From an uncultured Carboxylicivirga sp. (GTDB lineage: Bacteria; Bacteroidota; Bacteroidia; Bacteroidales; Marinilabiliaceae): 64,000 bases of DNA. Below the pieces are notes generated by a model that was not told the origin of the DNA, searched no databases, and saw only the letters and a program-made list of their open reading frames with translations. Positions 1 to 9,334 of the stretch are shown here, in pieces (positions within the stretch are counted from its first letter, which is position 1; each line of letters opens with the position of its first letter). Made by a program: the position numbers and the translations under genes. The stretch is taken from NCBI RefSeq assembly GCF_963668385.1, contig NZ_OY764327.1:5584724-5648723 (forward strand), given 5' to 3'.

Positions 1-1589
1 AAACAAGTAAAACGCACTGTATTTTCAGGAATCTTGTACATGATAATAGATTGACTATGAGTACCAATTCCATTTTCGTATTCAACACCTTTTACATTTA
101 AAGCAGTACCTGAAACGTTTTTGTTTACTGTAGCTTTACTCCATCCGGCAGTGGCATATTCCCACTCGAGATCTGTTAACTTGATTGTTTTTCCTGAAGC
201 AAGTTCAATTTGTGGGTTAATCCAATCCGCATGATCCCAGCTAATTCCGTCACCTCCGTCATTCACAATTAAATAAAGTTCGGTGCTTCCTTCCGGAATT
301 TTAACATCGATATCTTCACCAAAACCATCTGTTAATTGCGAAACAGTTCCGCTTCGATACAACAAACTTTGTGTTTTGATAAAACCATCTCCTTCGTTAT
401 TAAACAATGCAAGGAACAAATCACCATTAACAGGATCATTAGCAGTCCAGATGGTAATATTATCATCAGCCTTGTATTGCCTATTATTTTCGGAATATTT
501 ATTTACATACAACACCTCTTCATTGGTAATCAAATCATTGGTAAATTGATCGTTATCGGGTAAATTACCACCAAACATCAACGGAGATTTGAACATAGAC
601 CACAATGTCATCAATGAGTATTGCTCATCTTTGGTAAAGTTGGTGTAGCGATTCGTTGCTCTCTCACCGCGAATAAATTTACCCAATGGAAGCATATCTG
701 CATCAGGCCATGCACCTTTTGTAATATAAGGAGCCCATTTAGCACACATTCCGAATGAGTAGTTTAGTTGTGCCCAGTTATCCCAAAAATCGTCAATTGT
801 ACGCCACATATTTGCATGATTAGTAGCATGCTCATGCTGATCGATAGGAGTTGCACCAGGCGACATACTTAATACAATTGGACGACCACAACCATCAATG
901 GCATTACGTAACATTTCAATTTCATCGCTATGATATGGACGAGATAAATCATCAACCTTGATGTAATCTACCCCCCACGAAGCATATAAATCTAAAATTG
1001 AATTATAGTATTCCTGACTACCTTTTTTACCTTTAACCACAGTGTAATTATCCTGTAACCAGGTACACTCCGATTCGGTTGAATAAATCTGGTCAGCTGT
1101 AACATCTGTTCCGGCAATTGGCATCTTATTAAACACGGCTTCTTTAGGTACTCCGCGCATAATATGTATACCAAATTTAAGACCTAAACCATGTATATAA
1201 TCAGCCAAAGGTTTAAATCCGGCACCATCAACCGATGATGGAAAACGCTTTGGAGATGGCATATATCGTCCATACTCATCCAACACAAAATCGGTTTTAT
1301 CATATGGATTATAATGGCCTGTTGTTTGATTATCGGCATACCAACGAATATCAACAATAATATATTCCCAGCCTGCCTCTTTAAGATATTGTGCCATATA
1401 ATCGGCATTGGCTTTAACCTCATCTTCAACTACCGATGGTCCAAAACAATCCCAGCTATTCCAACCCATTGGTGGGGTTTCGGCCCATTTATGAAACTCT
1501 TTTCTATCATCTGTATTTTTCTTACCAGGAGCTTCACAAGAGCATAACAGAATGACAGACAACAGATAAACAAAACTTGATTTTCTCAT
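1..1589 (-). CDS. GH27 alpha-galactosidase-like lipoprotein with C-terminal NPCBM-type domain (partial)
   Basis: The gene is cut by the left window edge, so its C-terminus is missing; about 529 residues are visible from an ATG at 1589. A short hydrophobic signal ends in LLCSC (likely lipidated Cys18), which suggests a membrane-anchored lipoprotein. The classic GH27 opening TPPMGWNSWDCFG starts near residue 38. KVDD near residue 212 fits the nucleophile strand, and WPDADML near residue 295 fits the acid/base loop. After the barrel and a beta domain, a stretch with GIGTHS resembles NPCBM domains. GH27 enzymes release terminal alpha-galactose or alpha-N-acetylgalactosamine; which one cannot be told here. 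It is the last visible gene of a minus-strand carbohydrate cluster with an esterase and a GH2 enzyme. Confidence 0.88.
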   Translation of the reverse strand, partial: MRKSSFVYLLSVILLCSCEAPGKKNTDDRKEFHKWAETPPMGWNSWDCFGPSVVEDEVKANADYMAQYLKEAGWEYIIVDIRWYADNQTTGHYNPYDKTDFVLDEYGRYMPSPKRFPSSVDGAGFKPLADYIHGLGLKFGIHIMRGVPKEAVFNKMPIAGTDVTADQIYSTESECTWLQDNYTVVKGKKGSQEYYNSILDLYASWGVDYIKVDDLSRPYHSDEIEMLRNAIDGCGRPIVLSMSPGATPIDQHEHATNHANMWRTIDDFWDNWAQLNYSFGMCAKWAPYITKGAWPDADMLPLGKFIRGERATNRYTNFTKDEQYSLMTLWSMFKSPLMFGGNLPDNDQFTNDLITNEEVLYVNKYSENNRQYKADDNITIWTANDPVNGDLFLALFNNEGDGFIKTQSLLYRSGTVSQLTDGFGEDIDVKIPEGSTELYLIVNDGGDGISWDHADWINPQIELASGKTIKLTDLEWEYATAGWSKATVNKNVSGTALNVKGVEYENGIGTHSQSIIMYKIPENTVRFTC

Positions 1590-1751
1590 TAATTAGTTTC
1601 TTTATTTTATATTGATTTCGATACTATTTGATACCTTTTTTAAAATGAGCCTTGAAGATATAAACTTTTCGTGTTTTCGTATCAATCATATGTTTATAAT
1701 ACTTACACTCTCCCCAATATCAAATCATTAAAAATAAAAAACAATTCATTT

Positions 1752-3260
1752 TTATAGTCCATCTCTTACATCTGTACGGAATGGTATGGCGGGTAATTGA
1801 GCTTCGTTAATTAAATTGCCGTGAGTGATGTCGTTAAAATCGTAACGGGCAACCTGTGGATTTTTAACCTGATCATTGCTAAGAATAATTGTTTCTCCAT
1901 CAATAATTGCATTTGCTTTATATAATTTGCCATCCTCACCTGCAATCTGAAAACTTTTTAATGCTTTGCCATCCGATGCTTTTAAACCTTTGGCATGGTC
2001 AAACCATATTCGCAAGGTATTTCCTTCAATGGTCATTTGCCTGAAAAGAGGACCCGAAGCCACAATATCTTCACCGTACACCAATTTACGGGCAGCTAAT
2101 AAAAAGCGCTCACCCACATCTTGTTTATTTCTGAAATGAGCATTGGTTGAGTCACCAATATCGTAGGTGGCTATCATTGCTGTATTGTACAATTTTAAAG
2201 CTTCGGTTTGAGATTCGCGTAAAACCGGCCAATAGGGGTGCTCCCACAGCGTTGACAATTGAGCATAAATAAATGGGAATTGCCCCTGGTTCCATTCTTC
2301 TCTCCACGCATTAATCATTTCAGAAAACAAATAACGATAACGGAAAGCCTGCTCTTTGTAGGCATTATTCTCGCCCTGATACCAAATTACACCTTGTATT
2401 GTATAATGACTGATGGGTGCCACTACCCCATTATAAATAGATGAGGGTTGATTTTTATTCTTACGTTTGGGTTCACGTGGTTCTTTAGGAATTTCCATGC
2501 CAGCTTTCTTCGCTTCTTTTGCCTTAACTTTCCAATCTGTCATCTGCTTTTCGTACTTGGCATATGCTTCAGGAAAATCATGCTGATACTGTTTCCATTC
2601 ATCCTGCCAGAATTTCAGACGAGGATCTCTTTCGTATGAAAAAGCAGGAGTCCAGGCCTCGCAACGGGTTGCACCCCACGATGCATCAATTAATCCAACC
2701 GGAACCTTTAATTGTTGATGCAATCCTCTGGCAAAAAAATAACCACCACCTGTCATTTGGGCTACTGTTTTGGGCGAACAAAGCACCCACTCGCCTTCAA
2801 TATCCTCTTGCGGAAAATCTCTAAAACTTCTTTTTGCATCAAAAAAACGGATTTCAGGATAATCTGCACTCGCGATCTCTTCATCTGAATTATTAGATTT
2901 TTGTACCGACCATTCCATGTTTGACTGACCGGCAGCAAACCATACTTCACCAATAAGTATATTTTTAATGGTTAATTTGTTCTTTCCGGTAATTGTCATT
3001 GTAACCGATTCCGAAGCTTTTAACGGATGCAACCAAACCTGCCAGTTTCCATCAGCATCGGCCTCTACTTGTTGGGTTTGATTAAGAATACTTACGGTTA
3101 CTGTTTCTCCAGCATCGGCTTTTCCCCAAATATGAACGGGCTTGCCTTGCTGAAGTACCATATTGTCTGATATTAAAGAGGGTAATGTAACTTTTGCCTG
3201 AGTAACAAAAGTGGATACAAAAAATAATGATACAATTGTTAGGATTTGATTACGATTCAT
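1752..3260 (-). CDS. Sialate O-acetylesterase-like SGNH carbohydrate esterase, secreted
   Basis: This is a 502-residue protein with a Sec signal peptide (about residues 1-22, ending TQA). An N-terminal beta-sandwich is followed by the SGNH block GQSNMEW with the probable nucleophile Ser113. GVIWYQGE lies at 290-297. A late NAHFRNKQ/VGERFLLAA stretch matches the region that supplies the catalytic His in 9-O-acetylesterases. The family removes O-acetyl groups from sialic acids or from plant and algal polysaccharides. With GH27 and GH2 neighbours and no sialidase visible, polysaccharide deacetylation is at least as likely as sialate deacetylation. A lysine-rich insert (about 245-272) is charged and probably surface exposed. 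It is separated by 122 bp, containing a hairpin, from the upstream GH2 gene. Confidence 0.85.
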   Translation of the reverse strand: MNRNQILTIVSLFFVSTFVTQAKVTLPSLISDNMVLQQGKPVHIWGKADAGETVTVSILNQTQQVEADADGNWQVWLHPLKASESVTMTITGKNKLTIKNILIGEVWFAAGQSNMEWSVQKSNNSDEEIASADYPEIRFFDAKRSFRDFPQEDIEGEWVLCSPKTVAQMTGGGYFFARGLHQQLKVPVGLIDASWGATRCEAWTPAFSYERDPRLKFWQDEWKQYQHDFPEAYAKYEKQMTDWKVKAKEAKKAGMEIPKEPREPKRKNKNQPSSIYNGVVAPISHYTIQGVIWYQGENNAYKEQAFRYRYLFSEMINAWREEWNQGQFPFIYAQLSTLWEHPYWPVLRESQTEALKLYNTAMIATYDIGDSTNAHFRNKQDVGERFLLAARKLVYGEDIVASGPLFRQMTIEGNTLRIWFDHAKGLKASDGKALKSFQIAGEDGKLYKANAIIDGETIILSNDQVKNPQVARYDFNDITHGNLINEAQLPAIPFRTDVRDGL

Positions 3261-3289
3261 GAATTTATTGGATTTATTAAACTAAAAAT

Positions 3290-3319
3290 AAAAAGGCAGG
3301 TCAAAGAACCCACCCTTTT
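3290..3319 (-). terminator. Putative terminator hairpin between GH2 and esterase genes
   Basis: On the minus strand a 12-bp imperfect stem (with G-U pairs) and a 6-nt loop are followed by T-rich sequence. It lies 64 bp past the GH2 stop and may limit read-through into the esterase gene. Confidence 0.45.
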
Positions 3320-3382
3320 ATATCAGCTAAAATTAACATTTTAAACTTAATTCAGTCAGGTAACAGTTATAAAACTCTACCC

Positions 3383-6300
3383 TTAGTTATTTACATATTT
3401 CGAAAATTCTACTTCGATAATGCGTAATTCACCTTTTACTTTTGCACCATTCGGGTCGCGATACAAATCTAATTCCTGATTATTATTAGCCGGATCCAGC
3501 TCTGTAATTTGACTAAAAGCATCATTCTCGGTATTGGCTCCAATGAGTTTAATAGTTACCTCATCGCCTTTTTTACCTTTTAATGGTAACCTTACATAAC
3601 CCAGACTCAAAGGTGTTTTTGCTGAATAGGCCAATTCTCCATTCACCAAAATTTCAATTGGATATTGACGCCTTCTCCAACCGGTTAGTTTAATACAACA
3701 CTCATCCAATTCAGTTTCTTTTTCGAGTTTATATTTCACCCAAGCTGTTTCGATGATGCCATCATTTCGCCATTCCGATAATTCATTATCATCATAGCTT
3801 AAAGCAACATTATCATTGTTGTATCCGGCAACAGCACTTATAATCGGAACGGTTATGCGCGAAGGTGTAAATGATGCTCCTTTGGGAGTTGGACCTCTGT
3901 CAAGAAATACATTTAAACCATCAGATGAAAGCTCGGTTGATAAACCATCTTTCTCTTCAAACATTTTAGTACTGAAACTTATTTCATTAGAAATCAATCC
4001 TTTGGCATTTGCTTTTACTTGAACTAACCCAGCTTTTGTTGTTGAACGAATCAATGCACGGTTAATACCACATTCAACCGGCAACGACTGCGATAAGATA
4101 TAGTTATCTTCACCTTGAGCAATGCCTCCCAACCACTGGCCTTCGCCAGATAATTCGAACCGAATCAAATCATTCGCTAACGGACATCTTCTTCCTTTTT
4201 CATCTACTACTTCCACCTGAATCATAGCCATATCAGCACCATCCGCTTTTGTGCCGGAAGGATTTTGGATAAGGCTCAATTGAATTTTAACGGGTACACC
4301 GACCGTTTCGATAGAATCCTGGCTTAAAACCTTACCTTCTTTATCGTACGAAACGGCTTCAATTACGCCTTCTTCCCACTGAATGTCTTTAAATGTGTAT
4401 AGAAAACGATAATCTTGTATACCCTTACCCATCGATTTATCGTTGATAAATAACTCGACCTCATCGCCTGACGAGATTACATAAATAGCTTTTTTAACCG
4501 AATCGGTATAATTCCAATGCCCTACAATATGAGTTCGAGGCTTTTCTGTTTCAACCCATCCATCCCACATTACCTGATGGGCGTAATAATTATCCTTTGG
4601 AATACGCATGGCATCTACCTCTCCACTTCGGCGATAATTTTCGGCACCTCTAAAATGCGTATTCGTATCAGAAAAGATAATATTGACACCACCGGAACTA
4701 ACACGTGTTCCTGTACCCGGACGCATTTCCCAAAACTCGTACCAGCGAATAATATTCTCTATGGCATGCGAATCCTGATTGCGGTTGTAAGCAGTGGCAT
4801 CTTTAATTTTGCTACCGCTCACATTCTCGCCATTCGTTCCTCCATCTCCATCTTTATGAAATGGATATGAATAATTATCCCAATATTTCCTAAGGCCTTC
4901 GTCGCGCGAGTATTCCATTGCCCACATGGGTATATGAGCACTTTTGTTAATATAGAGCATTTCGCCACCATATTCGGCAACCTTACTATCCAACATTTCG
5001 CGCGAACCAATGGCTCGCCCTCCATGAGGATCGTAAAGATCTCTCACTTTCTTCAGCTCAGCCATATGTTCTTCGCTGATGGATTCATTTCCTCCCTCAT
5101 AAAAAATAATACTCGGATTATTTCGATTATAGATAATAGCGTCTCTCATCAGTTCGACACGTTGATCCCAACGCCGACCTTCCACATCTTTTTCGGCATC
5201 GCCGGCAGGCATTGCCTGAATTAATCCCACCCTGTCGCAACTCTCAATATCCTGCTTCCAGGGTGTAACGTGCATCCATCGAACCGTATTACCATTACTT
5301 TCCACCATCATATGGTTGGTGTAATCGCTCATCCACGGCGGACACGACATACCAATGGCAGGCCACTCGTTACTGGTTCGTTGGGCATATCCTTTCACCA
5401 TCAGAACTCTATCGTTCAGATAAAACATACCATCTTTAAAAGCTGTTTTTCTGAAACCCGTACGCGTAAATAACTCATCAACACTTTTACCATTAATCAA
5501 AACGGATGTTTTAACATCGTATAAGTAACCATAACCCCAACTCCAGAAATGGATATTATCAACATCGTTTGATGCTTTTAAGACAGCTGTTTGATCTTTC
5601 TTTAAATTAGAACTTTCACCTATAAAGCTGCTTAACAATGTTCCATCCAACTCATATAAATCAACTTTTAACTGTACGGTTTGATCTTTATCAGAAGCAT
5701 TTTTAACCTCGGCTTCTGCATTTAGGTTGATGGTTTGCTTATCAATATTTATATCAGAAGCATAAATATATGTACCGGTGGTTTTTAAGTTAGAATATAA
5801 TGGTAGTGTTTGATACACATCAGACATCACATGCAAATACACATTTTTAGGAATTCCTCCGTAATTAGCATTGAAATTATCGTTATTCCACTGAAAATGG
5901 CTACCTGTTTCTCGTTCTTTATACTTCCAGTCGTTATCGGTTTTTACTGCAAAAATATTTTCTTTTTTACCGTAATGAAGGTACTCTGTAATATCAAAAC
6001 CTACAGCCATCACACCATTCTCGTGATAACCCAGATAATGACCATTAATATAAAAGTCACCACCTTGCCTCACTCCCTCAAACTCGATAAAAACCTTTTT
6101 ACCTTTTGCTGATTTTGGCATTTGAAAATGCTTGCGATACCACGCAATACCAGTTGATAAATCGTGGATTGATTTTTTATAAGCTTCCTCTTGATTCCAG
6201 GCATAAGGCAATGTTACTTTTTTCCAATCATTATCAGCCAAATTGATTAATTGGCCATTTGTAACATCGCCAACATTGATGAGCCATTGCGAGTTAAAGT

Positions 6301-6394
6301 TGTATTTAATTCTATTAATGTTTTCCGGTTTTGATTTACCCAGAACATTAAAGGTTGTAATCACTACAGTTAGCAGTAAAAGAAGGTATTTCAT
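3383..6394 (-). CDS. Glycoside hydrolase family 2 enzyme (beta-galactosidase/beta-glucuronidase-like), secreted
   Basis: The 1003-residue protein has a signal peptide (residues 1-19). A GH2 N-terminal sugar-binding jelly roll follows (WYRKHF, FEGVRQGGDFYINGHYLG, about 60-190). Next come an immunoglobulin-like domain and a TIM barrel with NGNTVRW near 368. YEGGNES at 432-438 provides the acid/base Glu437, and a Glu in WAMEYSRDEG near 494 is a candidate nucleophile. After the barrel lie an Ig-like/DUF4982-type region and a C-terminal beta domain, giving a length typical of Bacteroidota GH2 multidomain enzymes. Substrate cannot be read from the sequence. Its neighbours suggest it removes beta-linked sugars from a galactose-containing, partly acetylated glycan. 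It probably shares a transcript with the SDR gene 46 bp upstream. Confidence 0.87.
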   Translation of the reverse strand: MKYLLLLLTVVITTFNVLGKSKPENINRIKYNFNSQWLINVGDVTNGQLINLADNDWKKVTLPYAWNQEEAYKKSIHDLSTGIAWYRKHFQMPKSAKGKKVFIEFEGVRQGGDFYINGHYLGYHENGVMAVGFDITEYLHYGKKENIFAVKTDNDWKYKERETGSHFQWNNDNFNANYGGIPKNVYLHVMSDVYQTLPLYSNLKTTGTYIYASDINIDKQTINLNAEAEVKNASDKDQTVQLKVDLYELDGTLLSSFIGESSNLKKDQTAVLKASNDVDNIHFWSWGYGYLYDVKTSVLINGKSVDELFTRTGFRKTAFKDGMFYLNDRVLMVKGYAQRTSNEWPAIGMSCPPWMSDYTNHMMVESNGNTVRWMHVTPWKQDIESCDRVGLIQAMPAGDAEKDVEGRRWDQRVELMRDAIIYNRNNPSIIFYEGGNESISEEHMAELKKVRDLYDPHGGRAIGSREMLDSKVAEYGGEMLYINKSAHIPMWAMEYSRDEGLRKYWDNYSYPFHKDGDGGTNGENVSGSKIKDATAYNRNQDSHAIENIIRWYEFWEMRPGTGTRVSSGGVNIIFSDTNTHFRGAENYRRSGEVDAMRIPKDNYYAHQVMWDGWVETEKPRTHIVGHWNYTDSVKKAIYVISSGDEVELFINDKSMGKGIQDYRFLYTFKDIQWEEGVIEAVSYDKEGKVLSQDSIETVGVPVKIQLSLIQNPSGTKADGADMAMIQVEVVDEKGRRCPLANDLIRFELSGEGQWLGGIAQGEDNYILSQSLPVECGINRALIRSTTKAGLVQVKANAKGLISNEISFSTKMFEEKDGLSTELSSDGLNVFLDRGPTPKGASFTPSRITVPIISAVAGYNNDNVALSYDDNELSEWRNDGIIETAWVKYKLEKETELDECCIKLTGWRRRQYPIEILVNGELAYSAKTPLSLGYVRLPLKGKKGDEVTIKLIGANTENDAFSQITELDPANNNQELDLYRDPNGAKVKGELRIIEVEFSKYVNN

Positions 6395-6440
6395 AATTGA
6401 ATTCAGGTTTATTATGTAAGGGATTTTTATTTAGTTGTTT

Positions 6441-7187
6441 TTATTCTTCATAAATCATTTTTCGTGTCATTCCACCATCAATAATCAGATTAGCACCATT
6501 AACAAAATTATTATTGGGCTGAGTAAGATAGATGCATGCGTTTGCTATATCCTCTGGCTTACCAACTCTTCCGGAAAAGTGCTGAGTATGATCTTCTTTT
6601 GTTAATTGTGAATAATCGCCTGTTTCGATCCATCCCGGGCTAATGCAATTAACCTGAATTTGATCTGAAGCAAAAGAAGCAGCCATAGCATGAGTTAATG
6701 CAACAATTCCTCCTTTAGTGGCCGCATATGCCTCGGTGTTTGGTTCGGACATTAATGCTCGTGTAGATGCTATATTAACTATGGAACCACCTCCTGTTGT
6801 GCGCATGATTTTTGCAGCTTCGCGCGAACATAAAAACACACTTCGTAAGTTAGTGTTAATGATTTGATCCCATTCATCAATTGCTAATTCATAAGGTGAT
6901 TTCCATTTTGAAATGCCGGCATTGTTTATCAACACATCCAAAGACTTATATTGCTCAGCAACTTGTTTAAACAACACCTCTATTTCATGTGCTTTGCTAA
7001 CATCTACCATAAAAGCCTTTGCCCCACCTCCTGCACTTGTAATTTGTACAGACGTAGAATTGGCCAATTCAATATCTATGTCTACCACAATTACAGAGGC
7101 TCCTTCGGCTGCATACCCCAATGCAACAGCTCTACCAATACCTTTACCTGCTCCGGTAACCAATACCGTTTTATCTTTAAAAACCAT
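6441..7187 (-). CDS. Short-chain dehydrogenase/reductase (SDR), probably a sugar or polyol dehydrogenase
   Basis: A classical 248-residue SDR. The Rossmann motif TGAGKGIG is at 11-18, NNAG at 88-91, and the catalytic triad is Ser141, Tyr154 and Lys158 (YAATK). VVDID after beta-2 has an acidic residue, so NAD(H) rather than NADP(H) is favoured. There is no signal peptide, so it is cytoplasmic. FabG-like and glucose/galactose dehydrogenase-like SDRs share all these motifs. Its position at the head of a glycoside-hydrolase cluster argues for oxidation of a released sugar, but that is inference. The ATG at 7187 is preceded by a purine-rich GAAAGG, a better than usual ribosome site for this genome. 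Confidence 0.85.
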   Translation of the reverse strand: MVFKDKTVLVTGAGKGIGRAVALGYAAEGASVIVVDIDIELANSTSVQITSAGGGAKAFMVDVSKAHEIEVLFKQVAEQYKSLDVLINNAGISKWKSPYELAIDEWDQIINTNLRSVFLCSREAAKIMRTTGGGSIVNIASTRALMSEPNTEAYAATKGGIVALTHAMAASFASDQIQVNCISPGWIETGDYSQLTKEDHTQHFSGRVGKPEDIANACIYLTQPNNNFVNGANLIIDGGMTRKMIYEE

Positions 7188-7399
7188 CCTTTCAAAAAAA
7201 TAATACTACCATCTGAATTCTATATCTAATAATAGACACAGATCATATATATAGTTAATATCCAATAATAAATACATAACGAACTTTAATAAAGAATTAT
7301 TACACTAATGATACAATCAAAATCAGAATATTAAATGTTGTACCTTTTCATTCCTCCAAACTTATACTATCTTACCTTCAACAATAAAATCCCTTAATA

Positions 7400-8638
7400 A
7401 TGAAAAAACTACTATTCTTATTTATTATTGGCATAATGTGTCAATGTCAACCACCACAAGGTATACCTGTAGCATTGCCCGAAGAGGTTGGACTAAATTC
7501 TTCTATTATCAACTCCATCGATACTGCTATGCAAAAGTATATTGATACCAAACAACTGGCAGGTATTACAACGATGTTGGTTAAAGATGGTAAAGTGGTT
7601 CAGAACAAAGCATATGGATGGGCGGATATCGAGCATCAAAAACCCATGACTACCGAAAGTATTTTTCGCATCTATTCGATGAGTAAGAGCATTACCTCAC
7701 TTGCTTTAATGCAATTGTATGAAAAAGGACTGTTTCAATTAGATGATCCGGTTTCGAAATACATACCCGAATTTGCAGATACAAAGGTATATTCAGGCAT
7801 GCAAGATGGGCAGCCAGTATTAGTTGATCAGAATCCGGTGATGACCATTCGTCATTTAATCACGCACACATCAGGCCTTACCTATGGTTGGACACCTCAC
7901 TCATATGTCGATTCTATCTATAGAGCCGATTCATTACTACTTTGGAACGAATTATTGGCACCTAAGGTGAGACGCCTGGCAAAAGCTCCTTTGAAGTTTC
8001 AACCCGGCGAAAAATGGGAGTACAGTGTTTCGATTGATGTATTGGGGTATTTGATTGAAGTACTATCGGGCCAAACACTTGACCAATACTTAACTGAAAA
8101 CATCTTTATTCCTTTAAAAATGAATGACACTGGTTTTATGGTTCCTGAGGATAAGATAAATAGATATACAGCTGTGTACCGGCCAGACAGTACCAATGGT
8201 ATTCAAGTTTTAGAAACCATTGAAGAAAGCAGATTTACCAAACCGGCCGTATTTTTAATGGGGGGCGGTGGCCTGCAATCGACCATGATGGACTATGCCC
8301 GTTTTTGTCAGATGGTTCTTAATAAAGGAGAATTGGATGGTGCAAAAATTCTTAAACCCGAAACCATTGCCTTATTATATCAAAACCAGATGCCCGACAA
8401 CAAAAATGCCTGGAACAATACCGGATGGACAATCGGAAATAAATTACAATTGGTTGACGATACTGAAGGGAGTTTCCCTTATGCAGGTGAAATATCGTGG
8501 AGTGGAGCTGCCGATACTCATTTTTGGATTGATGTTAAAAACAACCTTTTTGGACTGGCGTTCACTCAAATGATGCCCAACAACCGCATACCATTTGACA
8601 GAGATTTTAAACACATTGTATATGAATCATTTAATTAA
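7400..8638 (+). CDS. Serine hydrolase of the class C beta-lactamase/EstB family, lipoprotein
   Basis: A 412-residue protein with an N-terminal hydrophobic segment and Cys-rich MCQCQPP, consistent with a lipoprotein. The S-x-x-K motif SMSK (93-96) and a Tyr motif YSV (208-210) define the penicillin-binding/beta-lactamase fold. The Asn of the canonical YxN is replaced by Val, which is common in esterase-type members. A GGGGLQSTMMDYARF segment fits the family's late conserved loop. These proteins are usually esterases, D-aminopeptidases or of unknown substrate rather than resistance enzymes. It is transcribed alone, divergent from the carbohydrate operon across 212 bp and followed by an A/T hairpin. 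Confidence 0.85.
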   Translation: MKKLLFLFIIGIMCQCQPPQGIPVALPEEVGLNSSIINSIDTAMQKYIDTKQLAGITTMLVKDGKVVQNKAYGWADIEHQKPMTTESIFRIYSMSKSITSLALMQLYEKGLFQLDDPVSKYIPEFADTKVYSGMQDGQPVLVDQNPVMTIRHLITHTSGLTYGWTPHSYVDSIYRADSLLLWNELLAPKVRRLAKAPLKFQPGEKWEYSVSIDVLGYLIEVLSGQTLDQYLTENIFIPLKMNDTGFMVPEDKINRYTAVYRPDSTNGIQVLETIEESRFTKPAVFLMGGGGLQSTMMDYARFCQMVLNKGELDGAKILKPETIALLYQNQMPDNKNAWNNTGWTIGNKLQLVDDTEGSFPYAGEISWSGAADTHFWIDVKNNLFGLAFTQMMPNNRIPFDRDFKHIVYESFN

Positions 8639-8670
8639 ATAAAATATTAATTTTCAATATTTTATTAATT
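8638..8670 (+). terminator. Weak A/T-only hairpin after the serine hydrolase gene
   Basis: An 11-bp inverted repeat (AATAAAATATT and its complement, 7-nt loop) starts at the last base of the stop codon. It is all A/T, so it is a weak terminator at best. Confidence 0.3.
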
Positions 8671-8674
8671 ATTC

Positions 8675-8703
8675 TTGATAATCGAAATATTAGATTATCT
8701 TAG
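8675..8703 (+). promoter_or_regulatory. Predicted Bacteroidota promoter of the cold-shock gene
   Basis: TTG at 8675-8677 is followed after 18 nt by TATCTTAG (8696-8703), one mismatch from TAnnTTTG. The start codon is 23 bp downstream, leaving a short A/T-rich leader. Confidence 0.5.
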
Positions 8704-8726
8704 CGCCATATTTTAATAAACAAACA

Positions 8727-8915
8727 ATGAATAAAGGAAAAGTAAAATTCTTCAATGAAGCTAAAGGTTTTGGTTTTATCACTGAAGACAATGGTAAAGA
8801 ACATTTTGTACACGTAACTGGTTTAATCGACGAAGTTCGCGAAGGTGACGAAGTAGAATTTGAACTTACCGAAGGTAAAAAAGGTTTGAATGCTGTAAAT
8901 GTGAAAGTAATATAA
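8727..8915 (+). CDS. Cold-shock domain protein (CspA family)
   Basis: A 62-residue single cold-shock domain. It opens with GKVKFFNEAKGFGFI, which contains the RNP1-type motif. The RNP2-type motif HFVHV replaces the more common DIFVHFS, a variant frequent in Bacteroidota. The protein ends in NVKVI as usual for the family. Such proteins bind single-stranded RNA or DNA and act as RNA chaperones. It has its own predicted promoter and a strong terminator, so it is monocistronic. Confidence 0.93.
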   Translation: MNKGKVKFFNEAKGFGFITEDNGKEHFVHVTGLIDEVREGDEVEFELTEGKKGLNAVNVKVI

Positions 8916-8946
8916 TATCATATATCGTATTTACTTACAATACCTT

Positions 8947-8980
8947 AAAAGCGTATCTGATTATCGGATACGCTTTTTTT
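8947..8980 (+). terminator. Rho-independent terminator of the cold-shock gene
   Basis: Arms GCGTATC (8951-8957) and GATACGC (8967-8973), flanked by A and T runs that extend the pairing, are followed by a T-tract. It begins 32 bp past the stop codon. Confidence 0.85.
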
Positions 8981-9334
8981 ATTATAATGCTTATCTATTC
9001 AATTTAAGATAAGCGTTATCGTACTTTAGAAAATACTTGCTCAAGCCGCAGGGCTTCAACTTTTTGCCTCCAGCTCAAAAAGTTGTCAAAAAAGCCGCCG
9101 CCTAAACCACTCACTTACCCACTACACAACGCTTCAGGAAAAATTTAAAGATTCATAGAAAGCTTACCAAATTTTTCTACCCTTCGCTTATGTAATTGGG
9201 ACCCAAACTACGTTGCTTATGGCGGAATAACACAAACTTATTAATGGCATAGAAATAGTTGCCACCTTCAAATAAAGATAAACGCGAGTTGTTTATTAAT
9301 ACGTTACCACTCTTTATGAAGAGATTTGTCGGAA
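8981..9334 (-). other. Gene-free 354-bp stretch with decayed open frames on the minus strand
   Basis: No complete gene is present. On the minus strand, two stretches read as protein-like but lack a start codon. One spans about 9341-9180 (contains GGNYFYAINKF and GPNYISEG, then a stop). The other spans about 9114-9019 (contains GGGFFDNFLSWRQ and EALRLEQVF, then a stop). They are in different contexts and separated by stops. They could be the remains of a gene or parts of a dispersed intergenic repeat; neither is proven. Confidence 0.4.
9043..9085. repeat. Two adjacent inverted repeats in the gene-free stretch
   Basis: AAGCC/GGCTT (9043-9056, 4-nt loop) is followed directly by CAACTTTTTG/CAAAAAGTTG (9057-9085, 9-nt loop). 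Both are perfect, giving two tandem hairpins with no adjoining T-tract. Confidence 0.6.

Noticed and set aside
4517-4870. Long plus-strand open frames opposite the GH2 gene, and similar frames antisense to cusA, mccB and other genes.
   Set aside because: They have no recognisable domains or start signals and mirror the codon pattern of strong genes on the other strand.
7400-8638. The beta-lactamase-fold protein as an antibiotic resistance gene.
   Set aside because: It has SMSK but YSV rather than YxN, a lipoprotein signal and an EstB-like pattern. An esterase or peptidase role is more likely.
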